From the IMG/VR virus record IMGVR_UViG_3300009181_006602, positions 26,525 to 90,524 of that record: 64,000 nucleotides of DNA; one strand, given 5' to 3'. The stretch's first letter is position 1; every line of letters starts with the position of its first letter. Below are positions 16,864 through 24,983 of this stretch, one piece after another. A model generated the notes under the pieces. It did no database searches and was not told the DNA's origin. It saw nothing but the letters and a program-made list of their open reading frames with translations. A program made the translations under genes and the position numbers. This DNA comes from a virus.

Positions 16864-18036
16864 ATGAAAACATTAAAACAAGAATATAAATTAAAAAAAA
16901 TAAATGAGCTTAAGCACAGAGTAAGGAAATCAGAACTAATCTTAATAGAAAACGATAAAGATATTCAAACGTCTTTGCTGCTCGAGGCGCTCGATGAGGA
17001 TGAGTATAAAAAGGCTACAGAAGTCATAGAAAAACTTAGAAAAATTTCTGGCGTAGCTAAAAGTCTGAATTTAAGCATATTACCTAAAGCTATAGAGGAT
17101 TGTGTTAAGGATATAAATACATTCGCTGGTGGCGACTTCAAAACAAAGGCTATGGGACAATTGGCTTCTTTATTTAGCAAATCAGCTCCTTCTAGTAACC
17201 CTATATTAAAAGGATTGTCTTTTGCTAGCGCACTAGAAGCTGGTTTTAAATCACTTCAAACAGTCGTAAAAAATAACATCAAAGACATTCAAAACAAGAT
17301 GGACGTTTCGATCATCAAATCATCGGAAGAAGATCCTGCGATACAAAAAAACATCTCTAATGCGCTGACTAAATCATTTATACCAGCCGGTGTATTCGGA
17401 AAGTTATTCGGTAAAATTCCTTATATTGCTGATTCTAAAAAATTGATCGAAGAAATAATGACATTAACGCCTGACCAGATTAATCAGATATATGAGCCGC
17501 TCAATAGCGGTACTAAGGCCGCTGATGTCGATCAAAACATAACAGACGAAGATGCCAACGATGCTGCAGCTAAAGAAATAGGAGACAAAGAAGGCGGTAA
17601 GGAGGCTGGCGAAGATGAAGCTAAGGAGACTAGTTCTGGTAAATCACAAAAAGGTAAAGCAAAAGATGCGCTAGTAAGTGCAACACAAAAGGCTGCGAAA
17701 AGTGCTGGCATAACTGATGGCGAGGCTATGAATTCTTTAATGAAAGAATTAGGTTATGAACTAGGCTCTTTCGAGGGGTCTTTAGTCGCACCTGCATTAA
17801 CAGAGTTGATGGCAGATAAAAATATAGATGCTGATCAAATAGACGGATTCATTAAGGGCATGATGACGGATTTTGAAACAGAATTTAAAAATGATATTGA
17901 TAAAAAAATAAAAGCAAACGCTGACAAAATTAAAAAGGACGCAGCTGCTAAAGCTAAAAAAGCCAGTGGTGATTCAAAGAAAACACCTAGCGCTGCTGAA
18001 ATTCAACAAGCTTTTATAGACAGCGTAGAGGTGTAA
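16864..18036 (+). CDS. Ala/Lys/Asp-rich helical protein, function unknown (390 aa)
   Basis: 390 residues. The N-terminal 70 residues are strongly charged and coiled-coil-like (KQEYKLKKINELKHRVRKS). A hydrophobic middle part includes KSFIPAGVFGKLFGKIPYIA. An acidic low-complexity linker (around 225-265, EDANDAAAKEIGDKEGGKEA) precedes a Lys/Ala-rich C-terminus. No enzyme motif. This composition is seen in phage internal head, scaffold or ejected proteins, but that is only a possibility. It is a single rightward gene flanked by leftward genes and followed by its own terminator, so it is a stand-alone transcription unit. Start: ATG 16864 with GGGAG eleven bases upstream. Confidence 0.7.
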   Translation: MKTLKQEYKLKKINELKHRVRKSELILIENDKDIQTSLLLEALDEDEYKKATEVIEKLRKISGVAKSLNLSILPKAIEDCVKDINTFAGGDFKTKAMGQLASLFSKSAPSSNPILKGLSFASALEAGFKSLQTVVKNNIKDIQNKMDVSIIKSSEEDPAIQKNISNALTKSFIPAGVFGKLFGKIPYIADSKKLIEEIMTLTPDQINQIYEPLNSGTKAADVDQNITDEDANDAAAKEIGDKEGGKEAGEDEAKETSSGKSQKGKAKDALVSATQKAAKSAGITDGEAMNSLMKELGYELGSFEGSLVAPALTELMADKNIDADQIDGFIKGMMTDFETEFKNDIDKKIKANADKIKKDAAAKAKKASGDSKKTPSAAEIQQAFIDSVEV

Positions 18037-18053
18037 GAGTCATATAATAAATT

Positions 18054-18083
18054 AATCCGTATTCTTTAGATGCGGATTTTTTT
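18054..18083 (+). terminator. Rho-independent terminator after the 390-aa gene
   Basis: AATCCGTAT (18054-18062) pairs with ATGCGGATT (18070-18078), allowing one T-G pair, with a seven-base loop. The T-tract at 18077-18083 follows directly. On the opposite strand the stem is not followed by a T-run, so it serves the rightward gene. Confidence 0.8.
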
Positions 18084-18102
18084 ATTAAAGAACTATAAAT
18101 CG

Positions 18103-19257
18103 TTATGATATTATACAACCAAGACGATTATATTCTTTAAAAAAGGAACTGTAATAATGCTCGGCTACCTTTAGTGACGTTAACGGATATAAGTTACCAT
18201 TGTATTCAATGACACCATGGGTAGCAGCTATCTTAATCGCTCGAAGCGCTCTATCAATCATGAAACTTCTTTTATACGTATTGTGATCTGCTTTTAACGA
18301 TATTGTTACTCTATTCGATCCTAGATTTTTTATTCTTTTTGCCATCAACTCTTTCGTTGCTGTTAATTCAACTTCTAGTAATTTTTTTTGAAGTAATAAT
18401 ATATGTCGATCAACGTCAAGTCTAGTATTACATTTTTCTACTAAAATACCGGCTTCACTAATGTTAATATAGTCAACACGAGGGGCTAATGATATATCGA
18501 CATTGTTAATCAATTGTCCTTTTAAAGTTGATATTAGATCGCCACCAGAAACTATTGCAATATCGTTCAATAAATTAACACCGTCTAAATCATACTTGAC
18601 TATAAATGGCAATATGGATAGCGAACCTCTTTCGCAGTTAACCTTGATAGTATGTGCTACATCATCAGACATGCCTCGTACAAAAAGAAAAACATTGTCC
18701 TTTATTTGTGAAGCGTCTTCTAGTATGCGATGTATTTCTGAAACTGATTCTACATATCCATCGATGCATATCACCTTAGGACCTAGATATTTCGAATTTT
18801 TTAATTTTAATATTGAAACAACATCAGGGAAAAAGCTACCATCATTTAGCTCAACTACGTCTTCATTGTGTTGCTGGTTTAATAAAACGACTTTACCGTT
18901 TAGACCAGCTAAACATATTGCCTCGTGTACAAGATCTGCTAGCCCTTTATCAACATATGTTGATATAAGCGTTTTTAAGTTAACGCCATCCAACTTTTGA
19001 CAAAAGTTGTTGCAATCGATCTTGTTATTTTTATCTACGTTTAAAAGAAGCTGCAACATTAAATCAGATGCCCCAGCTGAGAGAGTCTCTACTTTGATTA
19101 AGTACGTTAACAATAAATTAGAAATCGCAGTTTTTGTGGATGTTTCAAATTTTAATTGTTGCAGCGCTTGTAGTCCTAAGTTTGTATTAAGACAATTTTT
19201 ATAATTTTTTAAAATGCTAGCTAAATGTACGTCAAGTTCTTTTGTAACTATTTCCAC
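18103..19257 (-). CDS. Divergent, shortened GroEL-like chaperonin
   Basis: 384 residues against about 545 for GroEL, from a GTG start (19255-19257). GroEL landmarks read in order. TAISNLLL...LSAGAS (43-64) aligns without gaps to TATVLAQA...AAGAN. HEAICLAGLNGKVVLL (111-126) matches the intermediate domain. PKVICIDGYVESVSEIHRIL (160-179) and LLNDIAIVSGGDLIS (229-243) match the apical domain. RIKNLGSNRVTISLKA and DRALRAIKIAATHGVI (308-350) match the return to the equatorial domain. By hand alignment the ATPase residues Asp87 (in GDGTT) and Asp398 are replaced by Thr39 and Arg336. The GGG nucleotide loop is also lost, and most of both equatorial ends is missing. It may be an ATP-independent, apical-domain chaperone or a decoy/partner of host GroEL. 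Confidence 0.75.
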   Translation of the reverse strand: MEIVTKELDVHLASILKNYKNCLNTNLGLQALQQLKFETSTKTAISNLLLTYLIKVETLSAGASDLMLQLLLNVDKNNKIDCNNFCQKLDGVNLKTLISTYVDKGLADLVHEAICLAGLNGKVVLLNQQHNEDVVELNDGSFFPDVVSILKLKNSKYLGPKVICIDGYVESVSEIHRILEDASQIKDNVFLFVRGMSDDVAHTIKVNCERGSLSILPFIVKYDLDGVNLLNDIAIVSGGDLISTLKGQLINNVDISLAPRVDYINISEAGILVEKCNTRLDVDRHILLLQKKLLEVELTATKELMAKRIKNLGSNRVTISLKADHNTYKRSFMIDRALRAIKIAATHGVIEYNGNLYPLTSLKVAEHYYSSFFKEYNRLGCIIS

Positions 19258-19294
19258 ATATAGATGTTATTCATTTATAGCGAAAAAGTACAAA

Positions 19295-19834
19295 CTATGG
19301 AGAGTTTTTTATCGAACTAAAAAATAACTTTAAAACGACAGCAATAAGGCCACCTCCTAAAGCAGCACCGACCCATTTGATGCCAGAAAATAGAACATTT
19401 TGAAACTTTTCAACATTACTCATTGAAATTTCAAGCTTTTGTATTTTTATTTGCATCAATCCAGATTCTTTTTCTAGTGTATCTTCAGCTTCGTTAGATA
19501 GTCGCTTCCACGTTGAATATTCTATAAGCTGTTTTTCTATTTCTGTCACCGAATCAATATTAGCAGCCTTGTTTAAAGCGATTCTAGAAAAAAGTCCATC
19601 ATCAGGATCGTAAATCGCTTCGTGTATTTTATCAACTTTTTGAATGATTTGAGCTTGACATTTTTCTATATTATCAACATTAAATAACAACTTATCAAAT
19701 CCGCCATTTAAGGCCGGACTTATATCCAGCTTGGCATAAATATTTTTTAATAAATCCTTGGACTCTTGATCATCCAAAGAGTCGTCTTCTTTTTCGATTT
19801 TTAAAGATCTTTTATGAAAAGTTTTTTTGTTCAT
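19295..19834 (-). CDS. Coiled-coil protein with C-terminal membrane anchor
   Basis: 179 residues. The N-terminus is charged (MNKKTFHKRSLKIEKEDDS), the middle is a long heptad-like helix with several Glu/Lys pairs, and residues about 148-172 form one hydrophobic segment, GIKWVGAALGGGLIAVVLKL, ending in a short tail. The topology is that of a tail-anchored or spanin/holin-like helper, but there is no family match by eye. It lies 37 bases upstream of the GroEL-like gene on the same strand, so they probably share a transcript starting in the divergent region at 19.84-20.05 kb. Confidence 0.65.
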   Translation of the reverse strand: MNKKTFHKRSLKIEKEDDSLDDQESKDLLKNIYAKLDISPALNGGFDKLLFNVDNIEKCQAQIIQKVDKIHEAIYDPDDGLFSRIALNKAANIDSVTEIEKQLIEYSTWKRLSNEAEDTLEKESGLMQIKIQKLEISMSNVEKFQNVLFSGIKWVGAALGGGLIAVVLKLFFSSIKNSP

Positions 19835-19840
19835 ATCGAT

Positions 19841-19848
19841 TATTTATA
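19841..19848 (-). promoter_or_regulatory. T4 late promoter-like TATAAATA box
   Basis: On the minus strand TATAAATA is followed by ATCGAT and then the ATG of the 179-aa gene. TATAAATA is the core recognised by T4 gp55, and a gp55-like gene lies at 41760. At the usual spacing transcription would start almost at the ATG, giving a nearly leaderless mRNA. That makes the call uncertain. Confidence 0.4.
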
Positions 19849-19882
19849 AGTAACTTATAATTAAGAAAATTTTAAGATTATT

Positions 19883-19962
19883 TATCTTATCTTATCTTAT
19901 CTTATCTTATCTTATCTTATCTTTATCTTAGATCTTATCTTATCTTTATCTTAGATCTTAGG
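19883..19962. repeat. Pentanucleotide and 23-bp tandem repeats in a divergent intergenic region
   Basis: Positions 19883-19920 are about 7.6 perfect copies of a five-base unit (TATCT/CTTAT). This runs into a 23-base unit starting CTTTATCTTAGATCTTATC at 19921 and again, incomplete, at 19944. The whole tract is pyrimidine-rich on the plus strand apart from the As. It lies between two divergently transcribed genes, where repeats of this kind may bind protein or ease unwinding. Confidence 0.9.
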
Positions 19963-19968
19963 TGTCTT

Positions 19969-19988
19969 TATTAAATGTACATTTAATA
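19969..19988. promoter_or_regulatory. Perfect 20-bp palindrome next to a -10-like box
   Basis: TATTAAATGTACATTTAATA is its own reverse complement, centred on GTAC. TATAAT at 19987-19992 overlaps its right edge and could be the -10 of a rightward promoter for the glycan island, although no -35 hexamer is evident. An operator overlapping a promoter is the natural reading. Confidence 0.55.
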
Positions 19989-20057
19989 TAATAATTCAAA
20001 GTATAGAAACCTTCTTAACTAATTTAAGAAATATTATTAATATCAAAGAATATAAAT

Positions 20058-22010
20058 ATGCCAACATTTAATACCAAAGACGAGATATTTGGATCTAAAA
20101 TAAAAGACCAGCATCAAGTGATCTTTGTCGCCGACCTTTTCGTTGAGGATTATATCGGTGGAGCAGAATTAACATCAGAGGCCCTTATTTCTGAATCGCC
20201 TTATGGCGTTTTGAAGCTTAAATCGCAAGACGTTACTATGGATCTCTTGCAGCAAGGTGCCGATAAGTTTTGGATTTTTGGAAATTTTTCTGCGCTTAAC
20301 CCGCAACTAATCCCCAGCATAGTAGCTAATCTTAAATATTCAGTGCTTGAATACGACTACAAGTATTGTCGCTATCGATCCCCAGAAAAACACTTGTCCG
20401 TTACAGAAAAATCTTGCGACTGTCATGAACAAATTAATGGTAAATTGATATCTGCTTTTTATTGCGGAGCACAAGGGATGTGGTGGATGTCAGAAGGACA
20501 AAAAGACCATTACACTAGTTTGTTTCCGTTTTTATTAGAAAAATCAAACGTTGTTCTATCCAGCGTTTTTAATAAAAAAACTTTAGGGACCATCAGGGCG
20601 CTCAGAGAAGGCATTCTAAAGTCAAAAGAGGAACGTAAAAAGTGGATTGTTCTTGGGTCAGAATCGTGGATAAAAGGTTTTGATGATGCAAAAAGTTGGT
20701 GTAAGGAAAATGTTAAAGACGTCGATGTGTTATGGAACATGTCTTATGAAACGACTTTAACAAAAATTGCTATAGCCGAAGGATTTGTTTATTTACCACG
20801 AGGTAAAGACACCTGCCCACGAATGGTTATTGAAGCTAAACTATTAGGTTGCACGCTACACATTAATGATAACGTTCAACACAAAAATGAAGAATGGTTC
20901 GCTACTGATGACATTGAATCGATTGAAGCATATCTTTATGCAGCGCCTGGTTTATTTTGGAATGGAATTAGAAGTATGATGAACTATAAACCAACCATCA
21001 GCGGATACACACAAACTCGAAACTGTATTGAACAAAATTACCCGTGGGAACAATCTATTAAGTCGTTACTAGGATTTTGTAATGAGGTTATTATAGTAGA
21101 CGGAGGTTCAACAGACGGTACTTGGGAAAGACTTTTAGAGATTCAGCAAATCGAACCTCGAGTGAAGCCATTTCAAATAACAAGAGATTGGAATGATAAA
21201 CGCTTTGCTCTTTTCAATGGGCAACAAAAAGCTGAAGCCCGATCTAAATGTATAAGCGAATTTTGCTGGCAGGTCGATATCGATGAAGTCGTACACGAAG
21301 ATGACTATTCTAAGATAATTGACCTCGTAACGAAATTTCCAAAAGGTGTCGATCTTATAGCACTCCCAGTTGTTGAATATTGGGGTGGACCTGAAAAGGT
21401 TCGCGTTGATGTTAATCCTTGGAAATGGAGATTAAGCCGTAATAATCCTAACATTACGCACGGTTTACCAAAGTCCCATCGTAGATTTGATGATGAGGGT
21501 ACCATGTTCTCTATTGGCTCAGATGGAGATGACTATATCTACAAGGATACTTTGGAAAATGTACCGTGCGTATCATTCTACACGAACGAAGTTGATTCTG
21601 CTCGCCAAGCGGCGATGAGCGGCAATAAACAAGCTCTTGTGGCTTATGAAAATTGGCTTAATCAAGTTGTCGAACAACTTCCAGGAGTCTATCATTATTC
21701 ATGGTATGATCTCGAGAGAAAGATCCACACATATAAGGGTTTTTGGTCGCGCCACTGGACGTCGCTCTATAATCAAGTACAAGAAGATGTATCAGAGAAC
21801 AACAAGTTTTTTGACAAGAAGTGGTCCGACGTGAATGACGAAGAGATTAAAGATCTTGCAGTTCGTATGAAGGCCGAGCTGGGTGGCTGGATATTTCACC
21901 ATCGTGTTGACTTTTCCAAACCGACACCATGGTTAATCATCAAAAAATCAGAGCCGGCAGTAATGACAACCAGGGGACAAGTGTTTAGTTCGGAGATCGC
22001 CACCACATGA
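20058..22010 (+). CDS. Two-domain glycosyltransferase (GT-B-like + GT2)
   Basis: 650 residues. Residues 1-300 look like a GT4-type GT-B enzyme: IGGAELTSEAL near the N-terminus, GSESWIKGFDDA, and an acidic site in CPRMVIEAKLLGC. From about residue 320 there is a family 2 GT-A domain: NYPWEQSIKSLLGFCNEVII, VDGGSTDGTWE, then the metal-binding WQVDIDEVVHED near 405. It is the first gene of the rightward glycan island and overlaps the next GT gene by four bases. Probably adds two successive sugars. The start codon overlaps a TATAAATA sequence and has no evident Shine-Dalgarno. Confidence 0.82.
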   Translation: MPTFNTKDEIFGSKIKDQHQVIFVADLFVEDYIGGAELTSEALISESPYGVLKLKSQDVTMDLLQQGADKFWIFGNFSALNPQLIPSIVANLKYSVLEYDYKYCRYRSPEKHLSVTEKSCDCHEQINGKLISAFYCGAQGMWWMSEGQKDHYTSLFPFLLEKSNVVLSSVFNKKTLGTIRALREGILKSKEERKKWIVLGSESWIKGFDDAKSWCKENVKDVDVLWNMSYETTLTKIAIAEGFVYLPRGKDTCPRMVIEAKLLGCTLHINDNVQHKNEEWFATDDIESIEAYLYAAPGLFWNGIRSMMNYKPTISGYTQTRNCIEQNYPWEQSIKSLLGFCNEVIIVDGGSTDGTWERLLEIQQIEPRVKPFQITRDWNDKRFALFNGQQKAEARSKCISEFCWQVDIDEVVHEDDYSKIIDLVTKFPKGVDLIALPVVEYWGGPEKVRVDVNPWKWRLSRNNPNITHGLPKSHRRFDDEGTMFSIGSDGDDYIYKDTLENVPCVSFYTNEVDSARQAAMSGNKQALVAYENWLNQVVEQLPGVYHYSWYDLERKIHTYKGFWSRHWTSLYNQVQEDVSENNKFFDKKWSDVNDEEIKDLAVRMKAELGGWIFHHRVDFSKPTPWLIIKKSEPAVMTTRGQVFSSEIATT

Positions 22011-22744
22011 AGAATCGTTTTGTCTTCGTCGTTCCGTATTACAATGCGGAAGAAGACATATCAAAGACCCTCCACTCTATAATGGCCCAAAGTTATGATG
22101 AGTGGAGGGCTATTGTTATCAACGATATGTCTACCGACAATGGATCTAATCTCACCTCGCGAATAGTCGATGGGTCCATCCATCGAGACAAATTTACTCT
22201 CGTAGACAGGGTAGAGAAGCATGGAGAAGTTCGTAATACTCTTGTATCGTTAGATTCGATAGAAGATGATGAGGTTGTATGTCGATTGGACGGCGGAGAC
22301 TGGCTACTGGAAAACGATCTACTATGGGTGCTTAACGAAACGTACAATGATCCATCTCAGGCGGTCGCCTGGACAGCGCACAGGTGGAGCTATACAACAA
22401 GAAATATCTCTGGACCTTTAAATTTACAATCGAGTCAAACTGTCTATCAACACCCGTGGGTTTCAAGTCACCTGAAGACATTTCGTGCAGGACAACTTCG
22501 TAAAGTTCCAAAAGCTAACTTTTTTACAGACTCAGGCGAGTACATAATGATTGCATGCGATCAAGCGATATTCTTACCAATGATGCATCTCTCCCATGGA
22601 GAAGGAAAAAAGTTGAACTTCGTACCTATTGTCGGATACCATTACAATATCAATCTAGGAAATAAAAATTTATTTACTTCGAATAGAGCGATCAATCAAA
22701 AGATGTCAGCTGAGACGATCCGCGAAAGAGGATTTTTAGAGTGA
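22007..22744 (+). CDS. Family 2 glycosyltransferase
   Basis: 245 residues. Typical GT2 opening FVFVVPYYNAEEDISKTLHS, then SMAQSY-like and VINDMSTDNGS (nucleotide-binding), and the DxD-type VCRLDGGDW around residue 90. Overlaps both the preceding and following genes by four bases (ATGA and GTGA), so it is translationally coupled in the island. Its G+C appears a little higher than its neighbours, for example in 22140-22320, hinting at separate origin. Sugar donor unknown. Confidence 0.85.
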   Translation: MKNRFVFVVPYYNAEEDISKTLHSIMAQSYDEWRAIVINDMSTDNGSNLTSRIVDGSIHRDKFTLVDRVEKHGEVRNTLVSLDSIEDDEVVCRLDGGDWLLENDLLWVLNETYNDPSQAVAWTAHRWSYTTRNISGPLNLQSSQTVYQHPWVSSHLKTFRAGQLRKVPKANFFTDSGEYIMIACDQAIFLPMMHLSHGEGKKLNFVPIVGYHYNINLGNKNLFTSNRAINQKMSAETIRERGFLE

Positions 22745-23631
22745 AGATATTGTTAGACAACGTTGATATCAATTCTTCCTCAGGCCCAAACTCTTTTGGT
22801 CGATTGTTATCAGAAGAACTCAAAAGAGTTGGTCACCATATTAGCTCGCGATTAATAGATCCAGACGTTCAACTTTCTTTTATAGTCGCATCTCAAAAAA
22901 AAGCTAAACTAGCTTTACGCCTTGATGGAATATACTTTAACTCTCGACAAGATTGGGAATCCATGAATTCGTCTATTAAGAATTCGTTTAATCTTGCAGA
23001 CGTAGTAATATACCAATCTAATTTTAATAAAACATTGACTGAAAAGTTTTTTGGATATGCAAAAAACTCATTCGTAATAAATAATGGTACTTGTTTAGAA
23101 ACTATTCGTAGTATTAATCCATTAGCTCAACAAGAGCTTGACGAGTATTCAGAAGTATGGTCGTGTGCATCCTCTTGGAGACCTCACAAAAGACTAAAGG
23201 AAAATATCGGTTATTTTTTAGAAAAAGCGCCTATTGATTCTTGTCTTATTGTTGCCGGTGAAAATCCAGATCACGTCATTAAGCACCCTAGGATATTTTA
23301 TGTAGGACAACTTTCTTGGAGAGATTGCATATCTCTATATAAAAGATCAACTACTTTTTTACATTTAGCATTTTTAGATCACTGTCCTAATGTTGTTATC
23401 GACGCTGTTGCTTCTGGTTGTAAGTTGATTGTGGCATCTAGCGGAGGAACAAGCGAGATTGCAGGACTTAATGCTTTGGTCATTAAAGATTTGGATTGGG
23501 ATATGTCGCCGCTTGACCTTTATTCGCCGCCTGCTTTAGATTACTCTAAAGAAAAGCAAAATTGTGTTATATCAAATATTAATATAATCGATGTCGGCAC
23601 TCGCTATATAAATGCGCTAGGATCAATATGA
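22741..23631 (+). CDS. Family 4 (GT-B) glycosyltransferase
   Basis: 296 residues with GTG start at 22741. C-terminal half has the GT4 donor-binding signature: CPNVVIDAVASGCKLIVASS followed by GGTSEIAGLNALVI. Middle shows VIYQSNFNKTLTEKFFG and SCASSWRPHKRLKENI (donor-site K/R). Short for GT4 (usually 350-400), mainly in the N-terminal acceptor domain. Four-base overlaps on both sides. Donor and acceptor unknown. Confidence 0.8.
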   Translation: MKILLDNVDINSSSGPNSFGRLLSEELKRVGHHISSRLIDPDVQLSFIVASQKKAKLALRLDGIYFNSRQDWESMNSSIKNSFNLADVVIYQSNFNKTLTEKFFGYAKNSFVINNGTCLETIRSINPLAQQELDEYSEVWSCASSWRPHKRLKENIGYFLEKAPIDSCLIVAGENPDHVIKHPRIFYVGQLSWRDCISLYKRSTTFLHLAFLDHCPNVVIDAVASGCKLIVASSGGTSEIAGLNALVIKDLDWDMSPLDLYSPPALDYSKEKQNCVISNINIIDVGTRYINALGSI

Positions 23632-23984
23632 AAAACATACACGAATCTGTTAGTTGTTTGTTGACAGCAAAGCTTGTTAAATACAAAAACGAGAAATTGA
23701 ACGTCGCCACTTGTACTTTAATATATCAAGATATATTTGAAACTTTCGTTGATGTAATTCAAGAATCACAAATCGAAATAAGCAATGAAGCAATGAATAT
23801 GATATGTCAAATGTATTATGACGTAGTTGCCATCAACGGAAATCAAGAGTTGGATCCAAACATTTTCTCACAAAGAGCTAGCGTAAAAAATATAGAAACA
23901 AAAGAACTAGCATTGTTAGCTAGCATTTTTTCTAATACGCCTTTTGCTGTGCCTTTTATTCTTGAAGTAAAAAAGAGGTCGTAA
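23628..23984 (+). CDS. Hypothetical protein in glycan island (118 aa)
   Basis: 118 residues, helical, with a few cysteines (SVSCLLTAKLV, VATCTLIYQDIFETF). No signal peptide, membrane segment or known motif. Overlaps the GT4 gene upstream by four bases and is one base from the GDP-mannose dehydratase gene downstream, so it is embedded in the sugar operon. Role unknown. Confidence 0.6.
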   Translation: MKNIHESVSCLLTAKLVKYKNEKLNVATCTLIYQDIFETFVDVIQESQIEISNEAMNMICQMYYDVVAINGNQELDPNIFSQRASVKNIETKELALLASIFSNTPFAVPFILEVKKRS

Positions 23985-23985
23985 T

Positions 23986-24978
23986 ATGAGTAAGCGTGCT
24001 TTCATAACAGGCGTAACTGGTCAGGATGGTAGCTATCTTGTTGATCTTTTGGCATCAAAAGGTTACGAAGTACACGGTCTTATCAGACAATCTACGCAAT
24101 TTACGCCTGATCGTTGGGGACACTTAAAAGGAGCAATGTTGTCTAAAAAGCTAGAAGTTCATCATGGCGATCTAATGGACGCATCAGGAATGAGAGTAAT
24201 ATTAGAAACCATTCAACCTGACGAAGTTTATAATCTCGCAGCGCAAAGCCATGTTGGTATATCTTTTGAACAGCCAGTTAATACTTCAGAAGTTACAGCT
24301 CTTGGCACGCTTTATCTATTAGATGCGATCAAACGTTCTAAATTAAATTGTAAATTTTATCAGGCATCATCAAGCGAGATGTTCGGAAAAGTTAAACTGA
24401 CTCCGCAAAACGAAGAAACGCCTTTTTATCCTAGAAGCCCATACGGTTGCGCAAAAGTATACGCTCATTATATTACACAAAACTATAGAGAATCCTATGA
24501 CATCTTTGCATGCTCAGGCATTTTATTCAATCATGAATCCGAGCGAAGAGGAGAAAACTTTGTGACTCGTAAAATCACAAGAGCCATTGGTCGTATTAAA
24601 GCTGGTTTGCAAAACGAGTTGCGAATGGGAAATACGACGGCGCTTAGAGACTGGGGATATGCACCTGAATACGTTGAAGCAATGTGGCTAATGTTGCAAC
24701 AAGATCAGCCTAACGATTATGTGATAGGTACAGGAACGCAACACTCTGTTCAAGAATTTATCGATGCAGCTTTCGCCATCGCCGGCCTTGATAAAGATCA
24801 ATATATCAAAATAGATCAGAAATTTATGAGACCGTCGGAAGTAGATACACTTATCGCCGATACTTCGAAGGCTAAAGAAGTTTTGGGTTGGACACCTCAA
24901 GTTGACTTTAACACGCTTGTTAAAAAGATGGTAGAGCATGATATTGCGTTGGCAGAGAAGGAAAAATCTCTTTTCTAA
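23986..24978 (+). CDS. gmd: GDP-mannose 4,6-dehydratase
   Basis: 330 residues, close to the usual length for bacterial Gmd. Extended SDR family: NAD(P)-binding ITGVTGQDGSYL at 8-18, YNLAAQSHVGISFEQPVN (Gmd signature), SSSEMFG, and the catalytic SPYGCAKVYAHY with Tyr153 and Lys157, then FNHESERRGENFVTRKI, also characteristic of Gmd. It converts GDP-mannose to GDP-4-keto-6-deoxymannose, precursor of GDP-fucose, GDP-rhamnose or GDP-perosamine. No fucose synthase is seen nearby, so the next step may be by a host or elsewhere-encoded enzyme. Confidence 0.95.
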   Translation: MSKRAFITGVTGQDGSYLVDLLASKGYEVHGLIRQSTQFTPDRWGHLKGAMLSKKLEVHHGDLMDASGMRVILETIQPDEVYNLAAQSHVGISFEQPVNTSEVTALGTLYLLDAIKRSKLNCKFYQASSSEMFGKVKLTPQNEETPFYPRSPYGCAKVYAHYITQNYRESYDIFACSGILFNHESERRGENFVTRKITRAIGRIKAGLQNELRMGNTTALRDWGYAPEYVEAMWLMLQQDQPNDYVIGTGTQHSVQEFIDAAFAIAGLDKDQYIKIDQKFMRPSEVDTLIADTSKAKEVLGWTPQVDFNTLVKKMVEHDIALAEKEKSLF

Positions 24979-24983
24979 TAATC

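Noticed and set aside
20051-20058. TATAAATA as a late promoter for the 650-aa glycosyltransferase.
   Set aside because: It overlaps the ATG, so a transcript started at normal spacing would lack the start codon. Kept only as an observation.
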